Assembly (NCBI GenBank): GCA_012934845.2
Contig: WNNJ02000449.1
Location: forward strand, 62,001-126,000
Reading direction: 5' to 3'
DNA from: Pomphorhynchus laevis
Lineage: Eukaryota; Acanthocephala; Palaeacanthocephala; Echinorhynchida; Pomphorhynchidae
Length of the DNA: 64,000 nt
Part shown: positions 35,870 to 46,312 of the stretch, piece by piece
How the letters are laid out: every line of letters begins with the position of its first letter
Numbering within the stretch: position 1 is the first letter of the stretch
Program-made: the position numbers and the translations under genes
Notes under the pieces: model-generated
The model's input: only the letters and a program-made list of their open reading frames with translations
Databases searched by the model: none
What the model was told of the DNA's origin: nothing

Positions 35870-36485
35870 TTCTTATTGGTTACCTACATGATGGCTGTGG
35901 ACAAATATGCAATTCTCGCCAATCGCTTAAAATAATGTGTACGAATATTCAGAGTATTGTGTAAATTAGAAGAACTGAAATACTTACTGTATTGTATAAA
36001 TATCTCGGCTACCTAATAAACAACGGAAAAATAAAACTTGATCCTGAACGATTACAACCCATATTAAACTACTACGGATATTGTAATTTTTACTTAATCA
36101 TAGTTGTCTTTCAATGCTGGATTCTTAATTTTTTGTTACAAGTTATAAGCTATACCGAACTGACAGAATGTGCGCAAAGATAGGTGGCATTCTGGTTTAC
36201 GTTCGTAACGATTTGCATGTGGTAAATGTACGTAGACAACGTGATGATGTCCTTTGGAATGAAGTTATGTGGTTTGATATTATTTCGGAAAGTTCAAAGA
36301 TTACAATTGGTTCTATAGATATCGAAGTTTACTTTCAAATATGTAAATGATATGTAATAGTCTAGCACCTTATTCGGATTGCAGTATGTTGGTGTTTGGT
36401 GCCTTTAATATGTCATATATCGATTGGGATAATTATGTGCTCTTCGTGGGTTGTAATTCTGAATCATTGGATCTATTTATTGTAT
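35870..36485 (+). mobile_element. CR1-like LINE endonuclease start, interrupted
   Basis: SLKIMCTNIQSIV at 35,915-35,955 is the usual start of a CR1 APE domain. The reading resumes at 36,180 with GGILVYVRNDLHVVNVRRQR, DDVLWNEVMWFDI and, in another frame, YSDCSMLVFGAFNMSYIDWD and ESLDLFIV to about 36,485. A Gypsy RT scrap sits between the two parts, and the right side is cut by the family A copy at 36,486. Confidence 0.65.
35985..36080 (+). mobile_element. Gypsy (Ty3-type) reverse transcriptase scrap, fossil
   Basis: A short stretch reading YKYLGYLINNGKIKLDPERL followed by QPILNY matches the end of Gypsy-type RT domains (FLG..I...GI..DP..). It is a broken remnant of one domain; no LTRs or other parts are seen near it. 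It lies within a CR1 endonuclease relic. Confidence 0.5.
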
Positions 36486-39400
36486 AGAGGAAAACGGCGA
36501 AACATCCATCTCCATCCGAAACATCGACGGAAATTTTCAAGTTGTCCACCCGCCTCAAAATTCGATGCCACTCCATCTTCCCTATGTGTCTTCACCGCTA
36601 GCCCCTTTCACCACCACACACGGTTTCCGCCTCGACCTCCTTAACACTAGATATATTGTCCATAAATCCGATATTATCCTCAACCTATTCAACAAGCAAT
36701 CCATTTATCTTTTCTGCCTCACCGAATCATGGTACTCAGATTCCGACGACTTCTCAATTTGCCGTCTGCTCTCTGCCGGTTGCTCGCTAGTCGAATTCGC
36801 TCGCCCCCTCAGTTCATCTCCTTCTAAATTCTCTAATCATGGCGGCACTGCCGCATTCGCTCGTCACCCCGCGTCTCTTCGCAGAATCATTTCTCCTTTT
36901 AGGCCTTACTCTTTTGAATTGTTCACTTGTCGTTCTTCTAGCCCGATCACTCTGGATCTCGCCATTGTATACCGCCCTGGTTCATCAGCTCCTACATCCT
37001 TATTTTTTTACAGAACTCGCTGACTTCCTTTCACACTGTTCTTTGTCCTCTATTTTTTCACTCGTTCTTGGCAACTTACACATCCGGCTCGAACGCCCTC
37101 TTCCACCGAGTCCATCCGATTCATCAACATTCTATCCAAATACAATTACAAACTAATCTCCATTTTCCTAGACATATCCTTGGGGGCACTCGACATCATA
37201 TCTGTTCTCGATCGTTTCGCTGCCTACACCTCACTGTCCATCTCCGATTCTGGTCCATCCGATCACTTTCTCGTCACCCTTGATTTCACTTCCAGCCACT
37301 CCCCGCTTCACACACCGACCATCCTACGTCGCTCTTGGAGAAATCTTGACATTCCCATTATCCGCCCTGTCTTACTCAAATCGTCTCTATCTTCTCCCAC
37401 AATAACATATTCCTCTTCTCACGATCTTGCCTTTCTTTTCGACGCTGAACTCACATCCTCTCTCGATCTTCGCTTGTCCTTCAAGCCTCACCCTCACCGT
37501 CGCTTGCACCTTGCCACATAATTTGACATATGATGGCTACTCTTAAAGCGTCGACTCCGTCATGCTTTTCGAGTCTATCACCGCTCTCTCAGACGTGATA
37601 TCCGCTCGCTTACTCCATCTCTCCGTGATTCCTATGTTGCTCTTCGTCGTCATCATCTCCACTACTACGTACCAAATGCAACTCCTTATGACAGCATAAA
37701 ATCCACACTTCATTAAACTCTAAGTCTCTCTGGCATACTTTTAACTCAATCCTTTCTCGCTCTTCTTCGTCTTGCAACATTATTCCCCATGATTATTCGT
37801 CATTTCTTCAGACCAAAGTATTCACGTTGCTCTCTCACAACCCGGTCTCCATTCCATCGCACTGCTACTCGCCTCGCGTCATCCTTCTAAACTCTTTCAT
37901 CTCATCCCTGTATCACCTGCCAAAGCCTCATCTGTCCTCATGTCTTTGCCCAACAAAACCTCACCTGCCGATCTCCTCCATACTTAAATCCATATGCTCA
38001 TCGATCTCCCCTTTCATCACCACCTTGTTTAACTCGTCCATCCGCAGCCGTATATTTCCTTCACACTTGAAATCCGCCATAGTTCGTCTCCTCCTTAAGA
38101 AACAATCGCTCGAACCCTCACTTCCTTCTAGCTATCGCCCCATTTAACTCCTCCCTACTCTTTCCAAGCTCTTAGAGCGCCTTATCTTTATACAGATTAA
38201 CGTTTATCTCTCCTCATCCAATGTGTTTTCCGCTCCAATTACTCCTCAGAAATCGCCTGCATAAAGGTTTACAACGACCTACTCTTTTTTCGTGACAAGG
38301 CTCTATATAGTGTTCTCATCTCCCTCGACCACTCTTCCGCATTCAACATCGTCGACCACTCCATCCTCCTTTCTCGCCTTCGTTATGGTTACGTTTTTTG
38401 TTCCTCTTCCGTAGCATGGATTACCTCATATCTATCCCACCGTTCTTTTCGCGTCTGTTCAAATTCATCATCCTATCTTCCCATCCCTATTTCCTGCGGG
38501 GTCCTCCAAGGTTCAGTCCTAGGTCCCCTGCTTTTCTCTCTTTTACTTGGTGATCTTTCTCCGTTAATCAAACCTTACTCCTCTAACGTCATGCAATGCG
38601 CCGATGACATCCTCATATATGCTCATGCACCCGCCCATCGCATACACGATATCGCAATTTCTGCCTCAAATTGTCTTTCTTCTATCTACAAACGTCTCTC
38701 CCGTCCTCGTCTCGTTCTAAACCCCGACATGCCCAAAATAATGTGGATCCACCCTCGTCAACCTAACATATCTCCGCCCCATGTATCTTTTGCCTAATCA
38801 ATCATCCTTATAAACCACAATCTCACTTTCTTAGGATTCCATTTCAATGATCACTTTTCTCTTAAACCATTCGTCCGTAACAAGATCCGCTCATCTAACT
38901 TAATTATACGCATCATCCGCCGTATCCGCCCCCTTATCGACTTCCGTAAATGTATGCCTCGTCTTTCATCGCTTCTTTTCCCTAAAATCGATTACTGCCT
39001 CAGCCTTTTTCCAAATTCTCCGAAATTCACAATGTTTGCCCTTCAGCACATAATGAAATCCGCCGTTCGAGTCCTCCTATGTCTCCGTAGCTTTGACCAC
39101 ATATCCACATATCTTGCCCACAATCCACATCCGCATGCAACTCCGCCTTATCGTAACTTTTCGTCTCATTGCTGTCGGTTCCCTATCGTTCATCAACCTC
39201 CCTTTCTTAGACGACACTCGCCCGATCTCTCTATCGCTGCGTTCCCGTAATTCCCGATTACTTCCCGTTCCTAATTACTATAACAAATACGGTCTCCGAT
39301 TCTAGCTCGTCGCCGCCCCACTCGCCTGGAATCAGATCCTTCTCGACGTCCGCCGCGCTCCCTCTTTTATTACATTCAAATACCGCCTCCGTACCTACCT

Positions 39401-39497
39401 TCTCGACATTTGATTTAGATTTTTTCTTTTTTTTGTGGTCATGTAGGCGTGCGCCGGCACCCATTTGCAACGTAAAAATAAATGCTTTTAATGAATA
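36486..39497 (+). mobile_element. Family A LINE copy A8, 5'-truncated, older
   Basis: Starts abruptly at GAGGAAAACGGCGAAACATC, equivalent to 31,537 in copy A6, and runs to the family 3' tip (CATGTAGGCGTGCGCCGGCA, then AACGTAAAAATAAATGC). Endonuclease (FRLDLLNTRYIVHKSD, SDHFLVTLDF), RT (CGVLQGSVLGPLLFSLLLGD in drifted form; MQCADDILIYAHAPAHRIHD, where the YADD motif reads CADD) and the C-terminal FLDDTRPISLSLRSRNSRLL can be followed. It carries many more frame breaks than A6, so it inserted earlier. Confidence 0.9.
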
Positions 39498-39499
39498 AG

Positions 39500-39900
39500 C
39501 ATGTTGATGTAGTGTTAGATTTTGCCAAATTCTTATCTGAGAGTCAGCACAGAGTTTTGTCAGCACTACATTAATCAACCAGTTTTCAAACTTGATGATG
39601 TGGTAGAAGGACGATATTTTCCTGAACTCGTTAATGATCTTTATCTGAGTGGACAATCTATTCATAAACTTTGTGATACGCAATCATCTGCCAAATTACC
39701 AACAACGTCACAGTGTATTCGGTGAACATTTCGCCTATGATTTTTTTGACAGTATAAGAGCAAATGTAGGGCCGGTAGTTCTAATATAAAAGCAATTAAA
39801 GCAGTTAATTTAGGCGCATGTTACAGTCATTTGGCCAGCACACTTTGTAATTGACCGAATCACTTGCTGATTATCTCGTAAATCTCTAATTATAGTTTGC
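39500..39900. other. Interval without recognised genes
   Basis: Short open stretches exist, but no domain was recognised. The composition is less AT-rich than in the 57-64 kb region. Confidence 0.35.
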
Positions 39901-40205
39901 AATTGACTGTTTGTTGGTAAAGCGGACGTTCAGACTGTTTGCGATGACATGTTTGTTGATAAATAGGACGTTCTTGGATGTCTGTATATTAAACAATCTA
40001 TCAATGTCGCTTCATTCCAAATCAGAAGAAAAAGTTTCGTATGTCGGTATAAACAAAGGCTTACAAAAGATCTTGAACGAATAAGTGAGATCGAAAACTC
40101 TTCATTTTGTCCTGTTGTGACTTAAGCTACTGGGGGAATCGGTCTAACAGCGTACATTTTTCTTAAGGCGATTGCACATAAAACTTTAGCAACACAAACA
40201 GAACG
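39900..40205 (+). mobile_element. RLE-type LINE relic, last part of the nuclease region (copy 2)
   Basis: Reads KADVQTVCDDMFVDK, LTKDLERISEIENSSFCPVV and ATGGIGLTAYIFLKAIAHKT. The ADV...ERI.EIE.SSF.P.V..ATGG.G order matches the nuclease tail seen at 2,590-3,205 and 43,844-44,760. It runs directly into the GAACGGACT-type repeats at 40,205. Confidence 0.5.
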
Positions 40206-40378
40206 AACGGACTAATAAACAAACCATGAATGGACTGAACGGACGGACTGAACGAACGGACTGAACGAATCGGAATGAACGAATCGGAATTAACAAGCGA
40301 ACTGAACAAACAGACTGAACGAACGGATTGCCACGCATCTGCAACTCACAATAAATTTATCTTTTTTAGATCATAGAT
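40200..40378 (+). repeat. Short GAACGGACTGAAC array and LINE 3' terminus
   Basis: About eight drifted copies are followed by GCCACGCATCTGCAACTC and AATAAATTTATCTTTTTT. It is the fourth occurrence in the window of this minisatellite-plus-tail arrangement, here behind an RLE-type relic instead of a CR1 copy. Confidence 0.75.
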
Positions 40379-40379
40379 G

Positions 40380-41740
40380 AACTAAGCAGTAAAACCAGTT
40401 TAGCATTAGCATGCTACATGTCAGATTCGATTTGTGCACCCAGAGATGTAGAGTCAACGATCTTATTCTAGCAAGGCAGAGAGATCATTAAGTCCTTTAA
40501 AATATATTAGCTTAAGATTAAATAATGCAAGGACATATTTGCAGGTAACATTTGCAATTGTATCTATTATTTATAAATAATTATTATTACATGAAAAACA
40601 AAAACATCAAAATAGGGATCCTGAATCACAGCGTAGTATCATTTTGAAAATTTCTACTGTTGATGGAGATATTGTGCTTAATTAAGACGATTCAATTGAT
40701 TCACAATCCGTTGTCCGAATTGAGTACTCTTTTCCACTTTAAATCTTTACAAAATAGGGTTTTGGGTATCGTCGAAGAGCTAGTTATCAATGATTAGTAA
40801 TAAGTCAATCAATAATAATTATACCAATAATCAATTTCATTTGTCCATCTCCACTAGTGTCTGCCAGCTTTTTACATAAATAAGATCGTCATTGTAACGA
40901 TGATGATCGATTAAGATTGATCAACGATCAATTACAAAGACATTTTTCTGCGTATGGAATGTTTTCCTGAAACATGGTTCTGAATATGCAATATCTAACA
41001 AGATAGACACATCTCGACAACCGAACAATGCACGAATCCAATGGAATCCCAATGTATGAAGCCTCTCCCTATATAATATACAAGATTAATTAGGCAAGTT
41101 ATTGATATACTATTGTGATGAGAGAGAAAAATGTTTTATTGAACACGTTGCGTGACACAAGAAAACTATTTTGCTTTATCTTTTGTTATACTTTTTGTTT
41201 GTTCAACATTATGACACACCAAAATGAACGAGAAAATAAATTGTAAAGTAGATAGCTAAAAAAATAAAACTGTTTTGTAAAAAATGAGATGCAAAAATTC
41301 TCCACCGTTCTAATCTTTTTAATTTTTTTAGACAAACTTTATTAAAATAATATTGGATCTTCAGCTTCAGATTTAACATAATTTTGAATCTTTAAAAGAT
41401 TTATTAATATTATTAATGTCAATATTAATAATATTAATTTTTGAAGATATTTAAGATATTGCCAATACGAATTAAATTCATTTGGTTTATTGGTTCATTA
41501 GGTTTTGATAAAGTTTATATGAGTCGATTTCCCTACATAATTATGGAACCAATTTCACTCCGCACCCCCTTCCTTGTAATATTCTCAGTCGTTATAATTT
41601 GTAAATGACTAATATCCTAATTCCTGTAGGTCCTTCACCAAGACTCATTAAGTCCCACACGTCGAAATCCACTCGGGTCTGTCAGCTTTTGACAAATTGT
41701 AAGAGGAAAGGGATTGTCATTACCAGAAAGGGGCATTTAT
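40380..41740. other. Interval without recognised genes
   Basis: No RT, transposase or exon was recognised. The composition becomes very AT-rich at 41,330-41,480. It precedes the hammerhead repeat array. Confidence 0.35.
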
Positions 41741-41844
41741 GCCCCATAAGGAAGCATAAACATAAGGCAGCATTCTATATATCTTCATAATACCAAGAAT
41801 TAAAACCAAATTATTCTCGCAATATTCAAAGTCGCTGTGTATGC

Positions 41845-41925
41845 CCAGTCATCCTATGTGTGACGAAAATTTCAATAATGGTAGATGTGTTTCGCTCTAA
41901 CGGAGCTCATCAGTAATTTGACTTC
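41845..41925 (-). ncRNA. Hammerhead ribozyme candidate, repeat unit 1
   Basis: Minus strand: CTGATGA (41,913-41,907), a 4-bp stem II GCTC/GAGC closed by CGTTA, then GAAAC (GAAA at 41,893-41,890), and a GTC at 41,864-41,862. AGTCA/TGACT can form the outer part of stem I. The catalytic core is complete. Stem III is reduced to about one pair and the pairs of stem I next to the core are poor, so activity is uncertain. Confidence 0.5.
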
Positions 41926-42299
41926 AATAATCATCCATAGGCACCTTAACACGCGCTAAAGTGTTCAAAACTCGAAAATCAGAACTACCCTTATTCTGAA
42001 TCATCATAGAGAATTTAGCACGGACTCTGTGAATGCCAGTATGTATTGCGGCTTAATCATGCATTAGGCACTAAATCCCTTTTAATAAAAATGCTGTTTA
42101 CATAAACACTTTCGTATATAAAATATTATTTGTTGTTACACCTGCCCTGGGACACGCACAGATTAATTAAATAAATTACTATGTTTTCCTTAGGCGGATA
42201 CATAAACACCAGGCAGCATTCTATATATCCTTATCAGACTAAGAAATATGATCGAATTATTCTCGTAATATTCATAGTCGCTACGTATGACCAGTCATC

Positions 42300-42388
42300 T
42301 TATGTGTGACGCCAAATTTAACAACGTCAAATTTATCGTCAAGAGAAGCGTTTCTCTCTAACGGAGCTTATCAGTACCATGACTACAC
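42300..42388 (-). ncRNA. Hammerhead ribozyme candidate, repeat unit 2
   Basis: Minus strand: CTGATAA (one core base changed), stem II GCTC-CGTTA-GAGA, GAAA (42,354-42,351), a stem III of CGC/GCG and GTC at 42,310-42,308. The outer stem I AGTCAT/ATGACT is well kept. The changed core base predicts loss of activity. Confidence 0.45.
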
Positions 42389-42777
42389 GAATCATCCATA
42401 GGCACATTAGCACACGCTTAAACAGTGTTTAAAGCTCGAAAAACAGAACTATCCTTAATCTAAATCATCAGAGAGAATTTAGCATGCACTCTGTGCATGG
42501 CAGTGCGTATTGCAGTTTAACCATGCATCCGGCACCAAATTCATTTTAATAGAAATGCTGTTTTACAGAGACACCTTCAAGTGTACAAATATATAAAGTA
42601 AATTTTGATGTTACACCTGCCATGGGACACCCAATGGTGTACTTATAAATAAATCAAAATGTTTTCTCTACAAGGAGGCATAAGCACCAGGCAGCATTCT
42701 ATATATCCTCATTAGACAAAGAAATAGAACCGAATTATTCTTGCAATATTAATAGTCGCTATGTATCCACATTCATC

Positions 42778-42852
42778 CTATGTGTGACGACAAACTTCAA
42801 CAACGGCAAACGCGTTTCGCTCTTACGGAGCTCATTAGTATCGTGACTATAA
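42778..42852 (-). ncRNA. Hammerhead ribozyme candidate, repeat unit 3
   Basis: Minus strand: CTAATGA (one core base changed), stem II GCTC-CGTAA-GAGC, GAAACG (GAAA at 42,818-42,815) and CGTC (GTC at 42,788-42,786), giving a 2-bp stem III. It is the unit closest to the PLE RT relic. Confidence 0.45.
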
Positions 42853-42965
42853 TAATCATCCGTAAATACCTTAACACACGCTTAAACAGTGTTGATAGCT
42901 TGAAAAACAGAAGTCTCGTATCACAGTAAAGGCAATTTTCGGACAATCTTACTTCTGTAACTTCG

Positions 42966-43410
42966 CACGAAGAACTCATGTATCATAAGGTTAGCATGCT
43001 TTTTGAACTCATCATATGTTAATCAGATTTTCCAAATTCGGACAGATTTGCTCCTGATTATCATACACTTTAAATGCTTAGGGACACAACTTCGCAAAGG
43101 TAAAATCGTGCGGATACCGGTGAACTTTTTATGTAGTGTGGTTTGCCATCCATTTGTTGTTTTATTAACCTCCATATCAATGAAAGCTGTTATGTTTTGG
43201 ACACTATGTTTAAATTAAAGTTCACTCATGTTGTTTAGGGTATCGATGAATGTTTGTAAGCTTTCAGCACCATGTGTCCATAAAGAAATGATCGTGAAGA
43301 AAAATTTATTTATGTAGTACTTCGAAACCATCCGGCGCTCGAAAATCTTCAACATGACATAAAGTAACCAATAAAGGGTGTTGACGACGACCGTCAATCG
43401 TTCCTCCGAA
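42966..43410 (-). mobile_element. Penelope-like element, RT C-terminal part
   Basis: The minus strand reads TIISLWTHGAESLQTFIDTL NN-MSEL, then FIDMEVNKTTNGWQTTLHKK, FTGIRTILPLRSCVPKHLKC and YDEFKKHANLMIHEFF. The WPHG..L..FL..LN and FLD..V....W.T....K.T pattern is that of Penelope/Neptune/Poseidon-type RTs. The C-terminal GIY-YIG domain expected next on this strand is absent. Instead the hammerhead repeats follow. The upstream end is cut at the inverted GIY-YIG piece at 43,445. Confidence 0.75.
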
Positions 43411-43444
43411 TTCCAAAAATAGCCTTCCGAAGCCCATACACACT

Positions 43445-43760
43445 AAACGACATGCTGAGGAATACAAATAGAGAGGTCTACGAAGGAATTAGTTTGCCAT
43501 GCAAAGACATACGATGCAAGTGCTGTGCTGAAATGAACAGTAGCACCAAGAATGTAAGCACCTTCTCAGAAACTGCGTATAAAATAAAAGACCGATATAA
43601 TTGTAAACTCAAAGGCGTCATATACTTATGTAAGTTCGAGAAATGTCCCAATATGTACGTTGGACAGACTGGCGGACATATGAACATCCGCGCACTCACA
43701 CGTCCATCATGCATCGCCCACAAACAAGCCAAGAATGACGGAGCGGCCAAATAATGCATC
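43445..43760 (+). mobile_element. PLE-type GIY-YIG endonuclease fragment, opposite strand
   Basis: The frame 43452-43754 reads LPCKDIRCKCCAEMN, then YKIKDRYNCKLKGVIYLCKF and EKCPNMYVGQTGGHMNIRAL. The C.RC.TC...Y.I....C....VIYL..C..C...YVG.T segment is the zinc-knuckle plus GIY-YIG start of PLE endonucleases. It points away from the minus-strand RT relic at 42,966-43,410, so the two came from different copies or were inverted. The catalytic Arg region is drifted. Confidence 0.7.
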
Positions 43761-43843
43761 CAAAAAGAAGGACATACAATGCAAACAACAATCATACATG
43801 CAGATATACAAGACACAGCTAAAAGGAAAGATACATAACTATA

Positions 43844-44760
43844 TTGGATGGGACAACTGATGTTGGACAAACAGCTAAATTCGGAGCACATCTATCATTT
43901 ACCATAAAGACTGAATACTCACTGATCCACGTCAAAATTCTCCAAATTCTTCCAGAGTTTACACTAGAGAAAGGCGCATCTTTATGGCTAAGTTCCAGGC
44001 CATTAGCCAGAGAGGGATATCACATCTCGGCTCGTGAATTTAAAGACGCTCTTTGTGGCAGGTATGGCATAACACCGCTCTACGCCCCACCACTTTGCAT
44101 TTGTGGTATGCAAAACTCATTAACTCATGCACTTTCTTGCAAGATGGGTAGCCTTGCCATTATTCGGCACAACATGATTCGTGACACCATCTCAGAAGTA
44201 CTATCGAAAGTCGTGCCCTGTACAGCAATCGAGCCAATGCTTACCCCCAGTCCACGAATGATAAGTGTTCGAAGTGTCGACGACGTTAAGAGACCATAAT
44301 GCCAGAGCAGATGTGGTATGTACGAGACTGTTTGATAACCGATGTGAGTGATCCTTCCTGGATATAGTAATTTTTAACTGCAGTGGTCTATCGTATTTAA
44401 CCAAGTCCCCATCAACCGCACACGCATACCACGCGGCACGTAAAAACGAGCTATACCTCGAAAGGATATCCAGGGTTGAACGAGGTATATTCTTCCCGGT
44501 TACCTTTTAATCCTCAGTAGGGAAAGGCCCCTCGTCGTCCATCGTTCTAAAGTGCGTAGCAACCCTGTCGGCAGCCAAAAACAGTTCAGACTACAATCAT
44601 ACAATTGGGGGTATAAGACGGAGGATCAGCTTCGTGCTGGCTAGAACAATTTCCATGTGCCTCAGGAGCACCCACTTCCCGCGCCCATACTCTATTGGAA
44701 GTCAATCGTAGTCAGCGTTGCGCGCTTGCTCGTGGAAATGTTTAATTTTGTTATTTAAAG
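43844..44760 (+). mobile_element. RLE-type LINE relic with CCHC and PD-(D/E)XK-like nuclease (copy 3, best kept)
   Basis: The frame 43844-44299 reads EKGASLWLSSRPL, FKDALCGRYGITPLY, then C-x-C-x8-H-x3-C (CICGMQNSLTHALSC), IIRHNMIRD and EVLSKVVPCTAIEPMLTP. It continues in another frame with NARADVVCTRLF, SFLDIVIFNCS and RKNELYLERISRVERGIFFP, and then a helical tail ending RRRISFVLARTISMCLRSTH. The CCHC followed by RHN and an ADV...D-V-FN nuclease core matches the C-terminus of R2/NeSL-like restriction-type endonuclease LINEs and a widespread invertebrate RT family with the same tail. The RT is absent. Family naming is inference. Confidence 0.6.
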
Positions 44761-44864
44761 TTATAATTTTCTTTTTATAATGGCTCATTTGCTAGAGCAT
44801 TTTACTGTATTATATTATGACAATAAAAATTATATCTTTCTAACAGATACTGTTGTGTTAAGGT

Positions 44865-45500
44865 AAATTCCTGTTTTGTCTAATCGTTTTCCTTTGAATT
44901 GTGGCGTCCCTCAAGGGTCTGTAATAGGGCCCACACTGTTCAGCATATACATCAATGATCTGCTTCCACATGTAAAATCTCGATGCTTGCTTTACGCTGA
45001 TGATTAACGCCTTGATTCAAAGTATAACGCCTTGATTCAAAGTATACTTTTATATGCTTCACCATGCTGTTACCCTATTACTAAGGAATAATGTAATTGC
45101 CTAGAAAATGTTTATCGCTCCGCACGAGATTAGTCCGTATGTCAGACATTTGGAATATAGGGATAGACTCATGTATCTAAAAATACATAGTCTTAGTTTC
45201 ATGCAAATTCGTACTTATATGTGTCTCGTATGGCATATTTTACATACTAAGGATTATCCATTGTGTCACCTGTTGAGATTGCGAGATCAGCCCTCACTAC
45301 ACGGACATTCCTTAATGCTTGGAACACTACGCCTATACAACATCCGTATCTCACTTTTTGCACAGAGAGTTGTATTGGTATGGAATCAACTTTCCGATAC
45401 GACTGTCAACTCTCGTAATATTCATGCGTTCAAGCTGGAGTTGGATAAAGATTTAGTCGAGATAATTGATTGCGATCTGTGAAGTTTTACTTTGATTTCC
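44865..45500 (+). mobile_element. CR1-like LINE fragment, GVPQGS to C-terminus
   Basis: Reads [39 protein letters not shown], a gap, and then HEISPYVRHLEYRDRLMYLK, LCHLLRLRDQPSLHGHSLML and RVVLVWNQLSDTTVNSRNIH with AFKLELDKDL. The last 124 codons are open (45108-45482). The thumb region between YADD and the tail has been deleted. Confidence 0.8.
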
Positions 45501-46310
45501 TGTGATGCAACTTGTAAGGAGTCTTTGACTGACTGTGTTGTCTATATAATAATATAAGCGAGTTTTTGGAGGATCAGTCCTCGATAAACCGAGGATGGTT
45601 TACAAAAGATCGCAAAACGAAGATGGCTTAAAGAGGGTTGCCTTGATTAAATTTTTCTCTTAATCCATCTTCACCAACCTAATGACATCGACAGTGGAAC
45701 GGTGAGATCGAAACCCCATTTTATCATTAATTTAAATTTATTAAATTTAAAAAATTGAAACTTCTATCGGTTTAATATTTTATAAAAAAATTTAAAGTTC
45801 AAGTTTTTTTATATTGTGAAAACTTTATTTTTAGATATTATTTTAGCTAAATATTAAATTGATTAATTTTTATAATTCGCTAGCTTCTGCTATATCACTA
45901 GTGATTTTACTAATGTTGTAAAAAGTTATTTTTTGTTTTATATTTTAATGTTTGATAATTTTAAATACTTTTTATTTCATATGCTGTTGCTATTTTTATG
46001 ATATCATAGTTATGTGACTGTGAATGCAATACGATTTGCTTTCGTTCTATTAGCAATTCAAATTTTTTGATGGATACATTTTTAATCTGAAATTCTCCAC
46101 AACGTGAAGATTGATTTGACCATATATTTTGGAAATATAAATTTATGTTATTAAAATTTTAGAAATGTAAGCTAAAATATTCTGATTTAGTAAAAAAAGC
46201 AGCTTTTCCGATTGTTGATTATGTCTCTTAGCCACATACTTTTATTCACCATAACAAATTTGTGACTTGAAATAACACGGTCTCTGTCGGAAACTCCTGA
46301 TTATTCTTCC
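45500..46310. other. AT-rich interval downstream of the tetraspanin gene
   Basis: No coding sequence is recognised. A GGTTTACAAAAGATCGCAAA segment at 45,595 and a T-rich stretch at 45,720-45,980 follow. It would contain the 3' untranslated region of the tetraspanin gene, read on the minus strand. Confidence 0.35.
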
Positions 46311-46312
46311 TC

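Larger units (their letters stand above)
41745..42966 (-). repeat. Three ~460-bp tandem repeats carrying hammerhead-like ribozyme cores
   Basis: The word AGGCAGCATTCTATATATC starts at 41,765, 42,211 and 42,689 (periods 446 and 478), and the whole unit is shared. In the minus strand each unit has CUGAUGA (or a one-base variant), a GCTC-CGTTA-GAGC-like hairpin and GAAAC, followed 25-40 nt later by GTC-ACACATA. The array directly continues a minus-strand PLE RT relic, and PLE terminal repeats are known to carry hammerhead ribozymes, so these are probably its terminal repeat in partial tandem. Confidence 0.75.

Noticed and set aside
43478-43891. 137-codon cysteine-rich minus-strand frame
   Set aside because: Shadow of the plus-strand GIY-YIG fragment.
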